Assembly: GCF_011683915.1 (NCBI RefSeq)
Contig: NZ_JAAQPH010000030.1
Span: forward strand, 1 to 50,238
Origin: Pelagibius litoralis
GTDB lineage: Bacteria; Pseudomonadota; Alphaproteobacteria; Kiloniellales; Kiloniellaceae
Direction of reading: 5' to 3'
Length of the DNA stretch: 50,238 nt
A program made the position numbers and the translations under genes. The notes beneath the pieces were generated by a model. It did not search any database and was not told where the DNA came from. It was given only the letters and a program-made list of their open reading frames with translations. Positions 26,742 through 35,900 of this stretch are shown piece after piece (the first letter of the stretch is position 1; every line of letters starts with the position of its first letter).

Positions 26742-29700
26742 TTAAGCGACCAGGACATTGAGGTCGAGAGCCGTCGGATCTGCGCCCAGGTCAATGCCGT
26801 TCAGCGTCGCCAGGAGAACCGGGACGTCCAACCCACCGTTCCCGTCGAGATCGACATAGACCTCCGCGTTTCCATTGTTGTCGATGAGCTCAACGTAACC
26901 GCCGCCAATTGCAGCACCAAGGTCAACCCCAACGAAGTCGCTATTGTTGCTCAGCAATTCGATCAGGTCGAGGACATCGCCGCCGGCCGCCGGGTCCCCA
27001 GCATCGAAACCCGTTACCACGTCGCCGGCGTCGTCGATATCGAAGAAGCTGATGGTATCTGTCGAACCATCGGCCGCAAGATCGATGATGTCGCCATCCC
27101 CTCCCCCGCGGATCAGATCCGAACCTATACCGTCACTCAGATTGTCAACGCCGTTGCCGCCGCTAAGGGTATCGTTACCGGCACCGCCGAGAAGATCATC
27201 GGCACCACTGCCACCAAACAGGGAGTCGTTGCCGATGCCACCGTCCAGGAAGTCTTCGCCAGCGCCGCCATTGAGCTCATCGTTGCCGTCGCCGCCGAAA
27301 AGGCTGTCGCCACCGACGCCCCCAAGAAGCGTATCGTTGCCGGCGTCTCCGAAGATGGTATCGTTGCCGTCATCGCCGTCCAGATCATCATCGCCACTGT
27401 TGCCGAAGATTTCATCGTCGCCGTCGCCGCCAAAGATGGTGTCGTTGCCGCCATCAATATCAGTGGCATTGGTGTCGCCGAAGATCGTGTCATTGCCGGC
27501 CCCGCCGTAAATGACGTCGTTGCCGCCGCCGTCGGAAGTGCCGGTAGCACCGTCCAAGACCAGGAGGTCGCCGGCGATCAGGTCGCCCGCGCCGCCGTCG
27601 CCGTCAGAACGGTCGCCATAGATCAGGTCGTCCCCGCCGAAGTTCGAGTTGCCGACACTACCGGCGCCAAGGGCCAGGGTGTCACCTGCGATGCGATCAT
27701 TGCCCGCCCCGCCCTCGATCGTATCGCTGCCGCCGTCATTGGTGGTGGCGGTACCGCCGCCGTCGACGACCATAGCGTCGCCGGAGATCAGGTCGGCTCC
27801 AGCGCCCGCAACGATGCTGTCATCGCCACCGACCTCTGCGCCGTTACCGTTGTTCACGGTCACATTACCGCCTTGGGTGGCCAGACCGTCACCGGCGATC
27901 CAGTCGTTGTTGGAGCCACTGGTGATGGTATCGCTGCCCGCAACGCCAAGAACTGCGGTGTTGTTGACGTTATTGACCGTCAGCGCACCGGCGCCTTCGA
28001 TCAGACCCTCGCCCGCAACGATGTTACCGACATCACCGTCTCCGCCGTTGCCCAGCGTGATCGAGTCGTTACCGGCGGAACCGTTGGGGTCGCCACCACC
28101 GCCCGCATCGGCACCGGCCTCGGCAGTGTTCGTGATCGTCATTGCAGCGCCGTCAAGCTCGAAACCCAGACCTTCGCCGGCAACGGTATTGCTGCCGTTG
28201 CCCGCCACGATGGTGTCGTTGCCGACAAAGGCGGCGACCGCTTCGGCGGAGTTCGCGATTGTAAGCGCGAGCGCACCGACAACCAGACCTTCGCCGGCGA
28301 TCCGGTTAAGGTTGTTTCCACCACCGCCGGAGATGTTGTCACTGCCGACAAGGCCGGCGCCTAAGCCGGTGTTAGAAAGACTGAACACAGACTCTGCGCC
28401 GACCTCGGCCAGAACTTCACCGGCGATGTCGTCACCTTCGGTACCACCGAAGATCTCATCGGAACCAACCGAGTTGTTCCCCGCCGCCAATGATTGCTGT
28501 GCGAGGCTGCCGGTCAAGGCACCATCGACATCAACGAAAATCTCACCGGCGAGGGAGTCCGCCCCGGCGCCGCCAAACAGGCTGTCATCGCCGACTGTGG
28601 CGTCTTCTTCACCGCCAAGAGCAACCGTCACGTCGGCGCTGCCGCCTGTGGCGATCACCTCACCGCCAAGAACGTCGCTGTCATCACCGGCAACGATGCT
28701 GTCGTTTCCGGCAGATCCGTCCACGGCGTCCATTGTCAAACCAAGGCTAGCCAGCGCGTCGGCCGATGCCAGCAGTTCGCCAGCGAGAGAGTCCGTCCCA
28801 GCGGCACCGGTTATGTTGTCATCGCCGGCGACTGCGCCAAGGCCACCAAAGATGGTCGCGTCAGCAAAAGCCGCATCATCATCGGAGATCGCGAGACCTT
28901 CACCGGCGATCATGTTGCCGTTGCCGGCGCCTCCACTCTCGTCATTGCCACCTTGGATGTCGTCACTGCCGACAGTCCCGTCAAAACTGCTGCTGAGCCC
29001 GACTGTGGCAGTAGCGGCACCTGAAACAGTGATCGCCGAAGACTCGCCGGCGATCGTATCGGCGCCGTCTCCGCCTGTGATCACATCGCCACTGACGTTG
29101 GTGAACTGGCCCTGCGCCGAACTCACCAACGAGGCGATTGCATCACCGTCGTCATTGACGGCAAGGGCTTCGCCGGCAATGCGGTCACTCTGATCGCTGC
29201 CGAAGATAACATCCTCACCCGCAGCGCCAGCGGTTGCGTTGTTCGAAGCCTCGGCCTGAGCCAGACCCGAGTCCGCGGACGCCAGGGCTTCACCCGCCAG
29301 GGTGGCCGCACCTTGACCACCCAAGATCTGGTCGTTGCCGACACCCCCGGGGTCCTCAGAGTTATTGTCCGCTTCGGCCAGAAGCTCTCCGGAACCGATC
29401 GCCAGAGCTTCGCCGGCGATGGTGTTGGCGCCCTCTTCACCGTCCAGGTAGTCGTTGCCGCGCGGACCGCTGAACCCAAGGATGTCCTCGTTGACTACGG
29501 AGACCTCGGCGTCCTCACCAGTGGCCAAAGCCTCGCCGGCCATCAGGTCGTCCCCCAGGCCGCCATAGACGCTGTCGTCACCGCCGAAGACGAAGCCCGC
29601 AATGCCCGGGTCCAGGTTGTTGAGGGCATCGCCGGCGAGTACGTCATTGTAGTCGCTCAGGAGGACGGGACCGACCTCCGGCTCCGGCAGGCCGCCGATG

Positions 29701-32441
29701 TCGGGGTCGCCGTCGCCGAAGATACGGTCGTTACCGCTGCCGCCATCGGCTGAATCCTGACCCTCCCCACCGATCAGGTGGTCGCCGCCGGCACCGCCGT
29801 AGAGCGCGTCGTTGCCGGCATCGCCAAACAGAAAATCGTTGTGGTCGCTGAAGTAGGCGCCGGGCTCAAGTTCTGAGGGAAGGGCACCGCCAGCAATTGC
29901 TGTCAGTTGATCCTCGACTTTCGCCGCCTGATCGGCAACCAGGTCCTGGCTGCCGCCATAGAGGCTGTCCGCGCCGGCACCGCCGAGCAGAAAGTCCGGA
30001 CCGCCGGCACCCTCCAGAATCTCCCCGACTTCCAGGTCGGCAACCTGCAGGTAGTTCTGGCCGGCCAAGGGGTCGGGATTGTCCTGCTGCGGGTTCAGGT
30101 CGTCGTTCAGCCGGTCCGCATTGTTGGCCGCGACAAGTCCCGGCGCCTCAACCGGGAAGGGGAAGTTCACCGCCCCGCCAAGCAGGTCGGCCGCGCCAAG
30201 GGCATTGATGATGTCGTCTGTTGAAAACAGTTCAACACCGTTGGCATTAACTTCACCCGTGACCGGGTCGGTGTTGATGAAGACAAAGATAGACTGGGTA
30301 TGAAGGGCCGTCAGGAAGAAGTTGCCATCCGCGTCGAACCAGAAGCCTCCTTGCAGGTCAACGCCACCACCAGTCGCGGCAATCAGCTGTGCCGAACTCA
30401 GAAAGGTCGTTACGGTGCCGTCCGGGGTGACGCGATGAAGCAGCTCACCCGCACCGTCATTGTCAGCGACGATCAGGTCCCCGTTCGGAGCCAGGGCCAT
30501 GAAGCTGTGAATGTCATCGAAGGGCGCGCCCTCTGCCACAATGCTCGGCAGGCCGGTGGCGACATCAATCGCGACGATACCGTCAACGGGATCACCGTCG
30601 ACCGCCAGGTAGAGGGTCGTGCCGTCGGCACTGGCGACGAGTCCGCCCAGATTGTCGATGGCATTGAAGGGAGCCAAGCCGATGAGCTGATTCTCACTGG
30701 TCAGAGAGGAGACATTGCCCGTCGCCGGGTCGATCCGAAGGATCGAATTGGTTTCCTCGTCGACCAGGTATAGCTGTCCATCGGGTGCAAAGATCAGGTC
30801 TTCCGGATCAGAGCTCCCCGCCCCGGTGATGCCGGTGATATCGCCTGCTTCGACAAAGACCTCGACCTGGCCGCCGAGCGGCAGCCGCAGGATATCTCCG
30901 GAAACGGCATCAGTGAAATAGATGGTTCCATCCGGTGCAGCCGCGATTCCGCTTTCGGCGAAGCTGGCATTGGCTTCGAAGGTTACAGCCGTGACGTCCG
31001 CCTCGCTCACCAGCAAGGTGACCACGCCGAAACCACTCACGTGTATAATACCCGCATTACCGGCGGCGCCACTCAAGACCAGCGCCCCGCTGTCGGTTAT
31101 ATCAGTGTTGTTCAAATTGCCGTCGGCCGGAACCTGGTTGGTCGTCCAGTCGTTCTGGCTGTCGCTATCCTCAGCATTGAAGCGCGAGAAGACCTGCGTG
31201 TTGCCGGTGAACAGCCCGTTGAAGGTATCGAAGTTCAGGTTCAGCAGGGGCGAGCCGAAGCCGGCCGGCGGTGCCCCAAGGCCGGGTTCGCCCGGCACGG
31301 CGGCAAAGTTCGGGCTGGCCAGGGGGCCGAGGTCGCCAGCCTCGAGATTGGCCGCGAAGGTATCGACACCGGTTTGATCCTCGCCGCCCAACCCGTAGAC
31401 CAGGTTCACCGCCAGCGGCTCCGTGGTATCGGCACCGAGGTTCCAGGGCGTTCCGCCGGGAAAGACGGATTCGCTGACCAGAAGACCATCTGCCGTAAAG
31501 ACCTGGACCGAGTTCTCGATGAACAACTCACCTTCGGTCGTGGCGACCTGGGAAAGCACCAGGAAGCCGCCGTCCGGAATGACGATACCGCCCGGAATGC
31601 CGAGGTTTATCAGCTCGCCGTCGGGGTTGATAATCTGTACGGTCAAGTCCGCGGTTTCCGCCCCCTCTCCCGTCACGTTCCTTAGTTCGATGAAGCTTCG
31701 GACACCATCGGTCGGATCGACGCCCCCGTCCGGCTGCGGCACCTCGACGACCTGGAAAAGGCTGACACCGATCTCGTTGATCAGAATGTCGGGAACCACC
31801 AGTTCCTCTTCAGCTTCGGCGGCCAGAAAGATGGCGTCGTCTTCAACCGCAGCCAGGCCGAACTGGAGTTCCGTCGGCGCGATGACGCCCTGTGCAGTCA
31901 GCAGTTCAATAACATCGCCCAGATTGTCACTGTAGGCCGTCGCGCCGCCGCCCAGGGCGTCGCCATCCTCACCTATCGCAGTCTCCAGCGGATCGGATAC
32001 ACCGGCCAGAACCTGCGCCTGGTTGAAAAGGACATCGGTCGAGAACGACGTGCCGGCGATCTGGAACGTGGGCGCTTCGCCCTCGCCCGTCAGCTCGGCC
32101 AGGTTCTCGAACACGATCTGGCGATCGGCGCCGCCATCGCCTGAATCGTCGAAGACGAAGATCAGGTTGTCGCCATCGCTCTGTACCGTGGCGTCCTGGG
32201 GCATGAAATCGAGGACATAGATTGCGCCCGCCTGCGGGGCCACAACCAGGGTTTCACCGGGGGCCGGGGGCGCCAGCGTTACAGGCGCCACAGCCTGGCC
32301 TTTCAGGGCGGCCGTACCAACACCCGTGCTCTCAAGGCCGGGCGCTTCTGTCACCGAAATCTGGGTGGAAACTTCGTTGGAAGCAGCGTCAAGCGCGCTC
32401 GATTCGGTCGCCGCGACCGACGGCAGCAGGGAATCAGACAT
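26742..32441 (-). CDS. Large RTX-type secreted protein with lamin-tail and beta-propeller domains
   Basis: About 1899 residues, probably exported by the type I system. Layout: residues 60-150 are an N-terminal module shared with the next RTX protein. About 217-350 is lamin-tail-like (DILINEIGV then FIELRNVTGEG). About 460-765 is an NHL/SMP-30-like beta-propeller with repeated APDGxLY-type strands. From about 805 it has RTX repeats, at first nonapeptides, then long-period units with IAGEALA. The C-terminal 110 residues (FFDIDDAGDVVTGFDAGD and after) resemble an RTX secretion signal. No Sec signal is present. ATG at 32441 is chosen: TGGAG lies upstream, and a longer frame to 32501 begins with unlike basic sequence. 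Adhesion is inferred. Confidence 0.85.
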   Translation of the reverse strand: MSDSLLPSVAATESSALDAASNEVSTQISVTEAPGLESTGVGTAALKGQAVAPVTLAPPAPGETLVVAPQAGAIYVLDFMPQDATVQSDGDNLIFVFDDSGDGGADRQIVFENLAELTGEGEAPTFQIAGTSFSTDVLFNQAQVLAGVSDPLETAIGEDGDALGGGATAYSDNLGDVIELLTAQGVIAPTELQFGLAAVEDDAIFLAAEAEEELVVPDILINEIGVSLFQVVEVPQPDGGVDPTDGVRSFIELRNVTGEGAETADLTVQIINPDGELINLGIPGGIVIPDGGFLVLSQVATTEGELFIENSVQVFTADGLLVSESVFPGGTPWNLGADTTEPLAVNLVYGLGGEDQTGVDTFAANLEAGDLGPLASPNFAAVPGEPGLGAPPAGFGSPLLNLNFDTFNGLFTGNTQVFSRFNAEDSDSQNDWTTNQVPADGNLNNTDITDSGALVLSGAAGNAGIIHVSGFGVVTLLVSEADVTAVTFEANASFAESGIAAAPDGTIYFTDAVSGDILRLPLGGQVEVFVEAGDITGITGAGSSDPEDLIFAPDGQLYLVDEETNSILRIDPATGNVSSLTSENQLIGLAPFNAIDNLGGLVASADGTTLYLAVDGDPVDGIVAIDVATGLPSIVAEGAPFDDIHSFMALAPNGDLIVADNDGAGELLHRVTPDGTVTTFLSSAQLIAATGGGVDLQGGFWFDADGNFFLTALHTQSIFVFINTDPVTGEVNANGVELFSTDDIINALGAADLLGGAVNFPFPVEAPGLVAANNADRLNDDLNPQQDNPDPLAGQNYLQVADLEVGEILEGAGGPDFLLGGAGADSLYGGSQDLVADQAAKVEDQLTAIAGGALPSELEPGAYFSDHNDFLFGDAGNDALYGGAGGDHLIGGEGQDSADGGSGNDRIFGDGDPDIGGLPEPEVGPVLLSDYNDVLAGDALNNLDPGIAGFVFGGDDSVYGGLGDDLMAGEALATGEDAEVSVVNEDILGFSGPRGNDYLDGEEGANTIAGEALAIGSGELLAEADNNSEDPGGVGNDQILGGQGAATLAGEALASADSGLAQAEASNNATAGAAGEDVIFGSDQSDRIAGEALAVNDDGDAIASLVSSAQGQFTNVSGDVITGGDGADTIAGESSAITVSGAATATVGLSSSFDGTVGSDDIQGGNDESGGAGNGNMIAGEGLAISDDDAAFADATIFGGLGAVAGDDNITGAAGTDSLAGELLASADALASLGLTMDAVDGSAGNDSIVAGDDSDVLGGEVIATGGSADVTVALGGEEDATVGDDSLFGGAGADSLAGEIFVDVDGALTGSLAQQSLAAGNNSVGSDEIFGGTEGDDIAGEVLAEVGAESVFSLSNTGLGAGLVGSDNISGGGGNNLNRIAGEGLVVGALALTIANSAEAVAAFVGNDTIVAGNGSNTVAGEGLGFELDGAAMTITNTAEAGADAGGGGDPNGSAGNDSITLGNGGDGDVGNIVAGEGLIEGAGALTVNNVNNTAVLGVAGSDTITSGSNNDWIAGDGLATQGGNVTVNNGNGAEVGGDDSIVAGAGADLISGDAMVVDGGGTATTNDGGSDTIEGGAGNDRIAGDTLALGAGSVGNSNFGGDDLIYGDRSDGDGGAGDLIAGDLLVLDGATGTSDGGGNDVIYGGAGNDTIFGDTNATDIDGGNDTIFGGDGDDEIFGNSGDDDLDGDDGNDTIFGDAGNDTLLGGVGGDSLFGGDGNDELNGGAGEDFLDGGIGNDSLFGGSGADDLLGGAGNDTLSGGNGVDNLSDGIGSDLIRGGGDGDIIDLAADGSTDTISFFDIDDAGDVVTGFDAGDPAAGGDVLDLIELLSNNSDFVGVDLGAAIGGGYVELIDNNGNAEVYVDLDGNGGLDVPVLLATLNGIDLGADPTALDLNVLVA

Positions 32442-32979
32442 AGCAAAACTCCAGCAACTCGGGCCCAAAAATCCTCTTTGGTCCCGGGGGCGCTTTCCCA
32501 AACGCCCGGGTGATCCACCCCTGGATCTGCTATGCGTCGAACCTAAGGATCGTTAGGTTCAAGTCAATCTAAAAATATCTTTAACGCGATCTATTAACTA
32601 TAGAATCTACCCAAAATAGCGTTCACCAATTTACTTATTTGGCTGCCGCGAACACTTAATTGCTTAATAGGGCGCGCTATTTACCAAGTTGATGGAAAAC
32701 TGAAGCAACTCCCCCGAAGTAGACATACATGGCAAGAACTGCCGCACCGGCATTCGAGCATTCAGCAGGGCATTTCCCGTACGACGGCGCTAATCGTAGG
32801 CCTCATGGGAATGTTTCAACGAATGGGGCAATTCGACCGAAACCCGATGGTCGCCAAGGCCGATTGTCTTGACCGGGAAGCCTGGCGGCAGCCCTTGAAC
32901 GCGCAGGAGGACAGCCGCGACAGCGCGCCGGGTACCGCTGGGGGACCATCGCCGGCCTATCGTACCCGCGGTCGTTTCC
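32442..32979. other. Gap between two RTX genes
   Basis: An AT-rich stretch (about 32560-32700) upstream of the 1899-residue RTX gene should hold its promoter; the perfect inverted repeat at 32539-32560 may be an operator. The right part (32700-32979) is GC-rich and holds a weak minus-strand frame (TTG start at 32990, overlapping the end of the neighbouring gene) that I do not accept as a gene. No terminator was found after the 1487-residue gene, so read-through into the next RTX gene is possible. Confidence 0.45.
32539..32560. promoter_or_regulatory. Perfect inverted repeat upstream of the 1899-residue RTX gene
   Basis: GAACCTAA (32539-32546), 6-nt spacer, TTAGGTTC (32553-32560): perfect 8-bp arms about 100 nt before the start codon, in an AT-rich stretch. 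On the minus strand a TTGACT (32567-32562) abuts it. The size and place fit a dimeric regulator site. It lacks a U-tract and stands before, not after, a gene. Confidence 0.4.
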
Positions 32980-35900
32980 TCACGAGACAATCACGATCTG
33001 GCTCGCCGCATCGCTCACCAGATCGACCACGCTGGTAACGGCGCCGGTGCCGACACCCACGAAGGTCGCGGAACCGCCACCGGCAAAGGTGAGTGTAACG
33101 TCAGCGCCCGCACCGCCGTCGGCAACGCCGGTGATCGCCATCAGCAGGTCGTCGAGGTCAATATCCCCATCGCCGTCCTGGTTGCCGACATCGCCGAAGA
33201 TCAGGCGATCCTCCGAGGCCGCGAGATCGGTGATCACATCGTCCCCCTCCCCCGCCGGTCCTCCGACACCACCGAAAACGAAACTATCGGCGCCGGCCTC
33301 TCCGGTCAGGGTGTCATCCCCCAAGCCACCGATCAGGGTATCGTCGCCCTCGCCGCCGACCAGCAGATCGTCGCCGGAATTGCCGGCCAAGTAGTCTGCA
33401 TCGCTGCCGCCGTAGAGCGAGTCGTCACCGCCAAGCGTCTCGTCGCCATTGGAATCGCCGTAAATCGTGTCGGCGCCGCTACCGCCAAAGACCAAGTCGT
33501 CGCCGCCATCGCGCAATTCCGTCGTCCCGCCGCCCAACGCCAGCGCATCGCCGGATATCAGGTCGCCGGCCGCGCCACCGTCAATGGTGTCGTCGCCGCC
33601 ATAACTCACCCGGGCGATACCACCGTCGCTCAGCGCATCGCCGGCGATGGTGTCCTTCGACCCGCCGCTGGCAATGCTGTCACTGCCGGTACTGCCCGGC
33701 GCCGCACTATTGACGACCTCGGCGGTGCCGCCGTTCAGGGCCAGGGCATCCCCGGAGATCACATCCTGGCCATTGGCACTGACGATGATGTCGTTGCCTA
33801 CCAGCGCCGCACCCACCGCCACGGCAATGTTGGTCACCCGCGCCGTTCCCCCACCGCGGACCAACGCATCGCCGGCAATCGTGTCTCGCCCGTCTCCGCT
33901 GACGATGGTATCGCTGCCGGCCGAACCATTGGGGTCGGCGGTGTTTTCGACCTCGGCGACCGAAGCCGCATCACCCTCCGCCATGACGTCGCCGGATACC
34001 AGATTGTTGCCGCCCTGGCCGTCGACCAGGTCGCTGCCCGCTGTACCGCCATCCGCCGTATTCACCACAGTCGCCTGTGCGCTACCACCCTTCGCCACGG
34101 CCAGGGCGTCGCCGGACACCGTATCGGCGGCGCCATCGCCGCGCACGGTATCCGCACCGGCGGCACCCTCCACGATGCTGGCACCGCTGGACGTGTTCTC
34201 GACCATTGCCGTCGCGGCAGCGCCACCGACGGCCAGGGCGTCACCGACGACGGTATCGAAGCCGTCGAGCCCGCGCAGGCTGTCGTTGCCCGCCGCGGAG
34301 GCGGGGCCATCGGCGGTATTGTTCGCCACGGCATCGGCGGTCGTGGAGGCGACGGCCAGGGCGTCGCCGGACACCAGGTCCGCCCCCGTTCCGGACAGGA
34401 TCGTATCACCGCCCGCAGCACCGCCCTGACCGTCGTTTGTCGTACTGACAGCCGCCGTGCCGCGCGTCGAAGAGGCCAGGGCATCGCCCGCCATGCTGTC
34501 GTTACCGCTGCCCCCGCTGATACGATCTGCGGAAGCAATGCCCCCATCGGTCGCGCGGGCGCTCGCCTCAGCCGATGATCCTTCAACACTTCTGGCCAAG
34601 CTGTCGCCGGCGACGAGGTCGTTACCGCCACCATCAGAGATACGGTCGCTGCCGGCCAGGCCCGCGGCACCGCTCGCCGTACTGGTTGCTTCGGTCTCTG
34701 CGAAACGACCGACATCCAGTACCTCGCCGGCGATCACATCCTGCCCGGACCCGCTGGAGATCGTGTCGTTCCCGGCAGCGCCGTCCGTTCCCGTATTTGT
34801 CGTGAAGATATCGCCGACAAAACGGGGGTCGCCGATGGACAGATATTCGCCCGCAAGCTTGTTGTTGCCGTCTCCCGCAAAAAGCGAGTCGTTGCCGGCG
34901 GAGCCGCCGGCGGTGGCGGTGTTCTGGACATCGACCTCCAGGCCGAAAGCCGCGGCATAGGCCTCTCCGGCCATGCTGTCGTTGCCTTCGGTCGCGGTCA
35001 GGGTATCGTTGCCGGCAAAGGCCGTCGATCCATCCGCCTGGTTCTCGACGACCATATCAGCGCTTCTTGAGCCGGACAGGATAGCTTCACCCGCTATCAG
35101 GTTGTAACCGCTGTTACCCTCCAGGCTGTCGTTCCCGGCGCGCCCATCCGTTGCGGTGTTCAGGACCGTCACGCTGTTGGTATTGGCACCGCTTTCCGCC
35201 AGAGCCTCGCCGGCGATGACGTCGCGCGCGCCGCCGCCTTGGATGGTATCGCTGCCCGCAGCACCACCCCGATCGGCGCTGTTCTCAACGCTGGCCCCAG
35301 CGTCCGATGCCAAAGCAACCGCCAGGGCTTCGCCGGCGATGCTGTCGTAACCATCGAAGCCGGCGATACTGTCGTTGCCGGCAGAGGCCGCCGGATCGGC
35401 TTGATCCTCATTGGTCGCTTCGGCGAAAGCAAAAGCCTGGGCAAAGGCCGCCGCCTCGCCGGCGATCAGATCGTCACCAAGGCCGCCGTCGATGGTGTCG
35501 TCACCACCGCCGCGCTGGAGCGCGCCGGAGGAGACAGGAACGCCCTCGCCGCCGTCGCTGCCCAGCGCGTCACCGGAGATCAGATCGGCCTGGGTCTGGC
35601 GGCCGTTACCGGGATTGAAATCGTCGTCGACACCGCCGATGGGCGCCGCGTAGCCGAAGATGCGGTCGTCGCCGGTGCCGCCCCCGATAGAATCCTTGCC
35701 GGCACCGCCGATCAGGTAGTCGCCGCCGGCGCCGCCGAACAACAGGTCGTCGCCGGCTTCGCCGGAGAGCAGGTCGTTGTGGTCGCTGAAAGACGCGCCT
35801 TCCCCGCCGTAACCGGCCGCCGCCGTCAAAGCCTCGGTGCCGCCATGGAGCGTGTCGTTGCCGGCGCCGCCGAACAGGAAGTCCGGGCCCGGCCCGCCCT

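Noticed and set aside
26679-28364. Plus-strand frame of about 560 codons over the 3' part of the 1899-residue RTX gene
   Set aside because: Repeat-derived shadow; it starts inside the terminator hairpin and its Val/Ala-rich translation matches no family.
32790-32990. Small minus-strand frame overlapping the end of the 1487-residue RTX gene
   Set aside because: TTG start within the upstream gene's last codons, no ribosome site, no recognisable sequence; likely chance. Conservation in relatives would change this.
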